Assembly (NCBI GenBank): GCA_026168805.1
Contig: JAPFDS010000018.1
Coordinates: forward strand, 1 to 62,556
Direction: 5' to 3'
Length of the DNA: 62,556 bases
Source: Caryophanales bacterium
Lineage (GTDB): Bacteria; Bacillota; Bacilli; Bacillales; Amphibacillaceae
Under the pieces are notes generated by a model that was given only the letters and a program-made list of their open reading frames with translations, had not been told where the DNA came from and searched no databases. Position numbers and translations under genes: made by a program. Below are positions 61,667 to 62,556 of this stretch, in pieces. How positions within the stretch are numbered: position 1 is the stretch's first letter; the number at the start of each line of letters is the position of its first letter.

Positions 61667-62134
61667 CTATTTATTCGTATACTTTAATGTCGTTAATAAT
61701 GCTGTCATGATCCGAGAACGAATTTCGTCTCGTAAAGGGAGCGGTACAGAAATAATATTTCTATCAATAACACTCAACATAAGTTTCGCTTCTCTTTCAG
61801 TAATAACCTCTTTTTCCATTAATCTCTCAACAATGTCCACTGCCGATTGCTGTGTCACTGTTGGTTGAATTAATTTAATAATAGCATCTATTAACTCAGA
61901 TTGCTCTTGATGCTCAATGCGAATAATTCGAATATAGCCCCCTCCACCCCGTTTACTTTCAATCATATACCCTTTCTCTTCTGTAAAACGAGTATTAATG
62001 ACATAGTTAATTTGCGAAGGTACACATTTGAATTGATCAGCTATTTCACTTCGTTTTATTTCAATCATATTTTGGCCTTCGGATCGTAACACTTGTTTTA
62101 AATAGCGTTCGATAATATCTGTAATGTTACTCAT
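61667..62134 (-). CDS. ctsR: Heat-shock repressor CtsR
   Basis: CtsR represses clp genes and its own operon at normal temperature; heat or McsB releases it. The 155-residue protein has the N-terminal winged helix (EIADQFKCVPSQINYVINTRF) with the glycine-rich wing KRGGGGYIRI that senses heat. It is the first gene of ctsR-mcsA-mcsB-clpC and is preceded by GAGGAGAG and its own operator. Confidence 0.97.
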   Translation of the reverse strand: MSNITDIIERYLKQVLRSEGQNMIEIKRSEIADQFKCVPSQINYVINTRFTEEKGYMIESKRGGGGYIRIIRIEHQEQSELIDAIIKLIQPTVTQQSAVDIVERLMEKEVITEREAKLMLSVIDRNIISVPLPLRDEIRSRIMTALLTTLKYTNK

Positions 62135-62198
62135 CTTTTGCTCTCCTCTGTATCATATGATTTATGTAAGTCCTTGTTTCTGATGTTCACATGTTGAC

Positions 62199-62215
62199 TT
62201 TGACTATCTTTGACT
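62199..62215 (-). promoter_or_regulatory. CtsR operator
   Basis: On the minus strand AGTCAAA-GAT-AGTCAAA matches the CtsR heptad direct repeat with its 3-bp spacer. It lies directly downstream of the -10, where a bound repressor would block initiation. A further GTCAA follows. Confidence 0.92.
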
Positions 62216-62217
62216 TA

Positions 62218-62245
62218 ATTATACGATAAATAATATGATATGCAA
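62218..62245 (-). promoter_or_regulatory. Promoter of the ctsR operon
   Basis: On the minus strand TATAAT (62218-62223) is preceded by TTGCAT (62240-62245) at 16 bp. The CtsR operator adjoins it. Confidence 0.75.
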
Positions 62246-62380
62246 ACATCTTTGTTCGTGTTTTATTATTTTTAACATAAACGGTAAAATAAAACCTTTA
62301 TTCTTTAAAATATTATAAAATAGGTGAATTTCAGATTGCATGTAGATGCTTAAGATGATTTTTTGTACATAAAACACAAA

Positions 62381-62411
62381 AAAAGCTGAGATTATTATAA
62401 TCTCAGCTTTT
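62381..62411 (-). terminator. Terminator of the rRNA operon
   Basis: A perfect 14-bp stem (AAAAGCTGAGATTA / TAATCTCAGCTTTT) ends in T7 on the minus strand, a few bases after the 5S gene. Confidence 0.93.
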
Positions 62412-62416
62412 AAATT

Positions 62417-62532
62417 GCCTGGCAACGTCCTACTCTTGCGGAGACAAAGTCTCAACTACCATCGGCGCTAGAGAGCTTAACTGCTGTGTTCGGTATGGGA
62501 ACAGGTGTGACCTCTCTGCTGTAGCCACCAGA
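62417..62532 (-). rRNA. rrf: 5S ribosomal RNA
   Basis: About 116 nt on the minus strand begin TCTGGTGGCTACAGCAGAGA and contain the conserved CCGAACACAGCAGTTAAGC loop. They end CGTTGCCAGGC, which pairs with the 5' end to form helix I. It is followed by a terminator, so it closes an rRNA operon that extends beyond the right edge. Exact ends are set by helix I and may be off by one or two bases. Confidence 0.95.
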
Positions 62533-62556
62533 CCTATGGAATTGTACATATATTTA

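Overview
The window is chromosomal DNA from a low-GC Gram-positive bacterium of the order Bacillales. The long minus-strand run of ribosomal protein, RNA polymerase, translation factor and heat-shock genes follows the Bacillus/Staphylococcus arrangement almost gene for gene. Several genes usual at these positions in Bacillus subtilis are absent: map after adk, disA after radA, and ispD-ispF between yacL and gltX. That absence pattern resembles Staphylococcaceae, but a well-conserved SigH and a KOW-domain gene before infA are also present, so I do not assign a genus.

Positions 1-10855 form an accessory defence island joined to the 3' end of rpsI. From the left it holds the edge of an IS3-like element, the tail of a broken Mod-type methyltransferase gene, and an operon of serine recombinase, type III methylase (Mod) and type III restriction subunit (Res). 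Next come a SieB-like membrane protein and a Pycsar anti-phage pair (nucleotide cyclase plus membrane effector), then a small excisionase-like protein and two related tyrosine integrases in tandem. The rpsI end (10856) looks like the attachment site, and a second att-like core lies between the two integrases.

Positions 10856-35459 carry rpsI-rplM (with an L13-type leader), truA, the ECF transporter energising module ecfT-ecfA2-ecfA1, rplQ-rpoA, rpsK-rpsM-rpmJ-infA-KOW-adk-secY, the spc and S10 clusters, tuf, and the str cluster (fusA, rpsG, rpsL, the L7Ae-like gene). Between rplQ and ecfA1 there is a GC-rich array of three 30-bp palindromes with an exact 52-bp period, bracketed by an 8-bp inverted repeat; I do not recognise it.

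Positions 35592-48223 carry rpoC, rpoB, a 772-bp non-coding stretch, an RsmC-like methyltransferase, rplL-rplJ with an L10 leader, rplA-rplK with probable L1 sites, nusG, secE and rpmG. Positions 48325-62134 carry sigH, rae1 (yacP), rlmB, mrnC, cysS-cysE under a cysteine T-box, gltX, yacL, radA and the CtsR regulon operon ctsR-mcsA-mcsB-clpC with a CtsR operator. The window ends in a 5S rRNA gene. Apart from the island, the genes work as one growth-linked block: ribosome synthesis, transcription, secretion, cofactor uptake, aminoacyl-tRNA supply and protein quality control.
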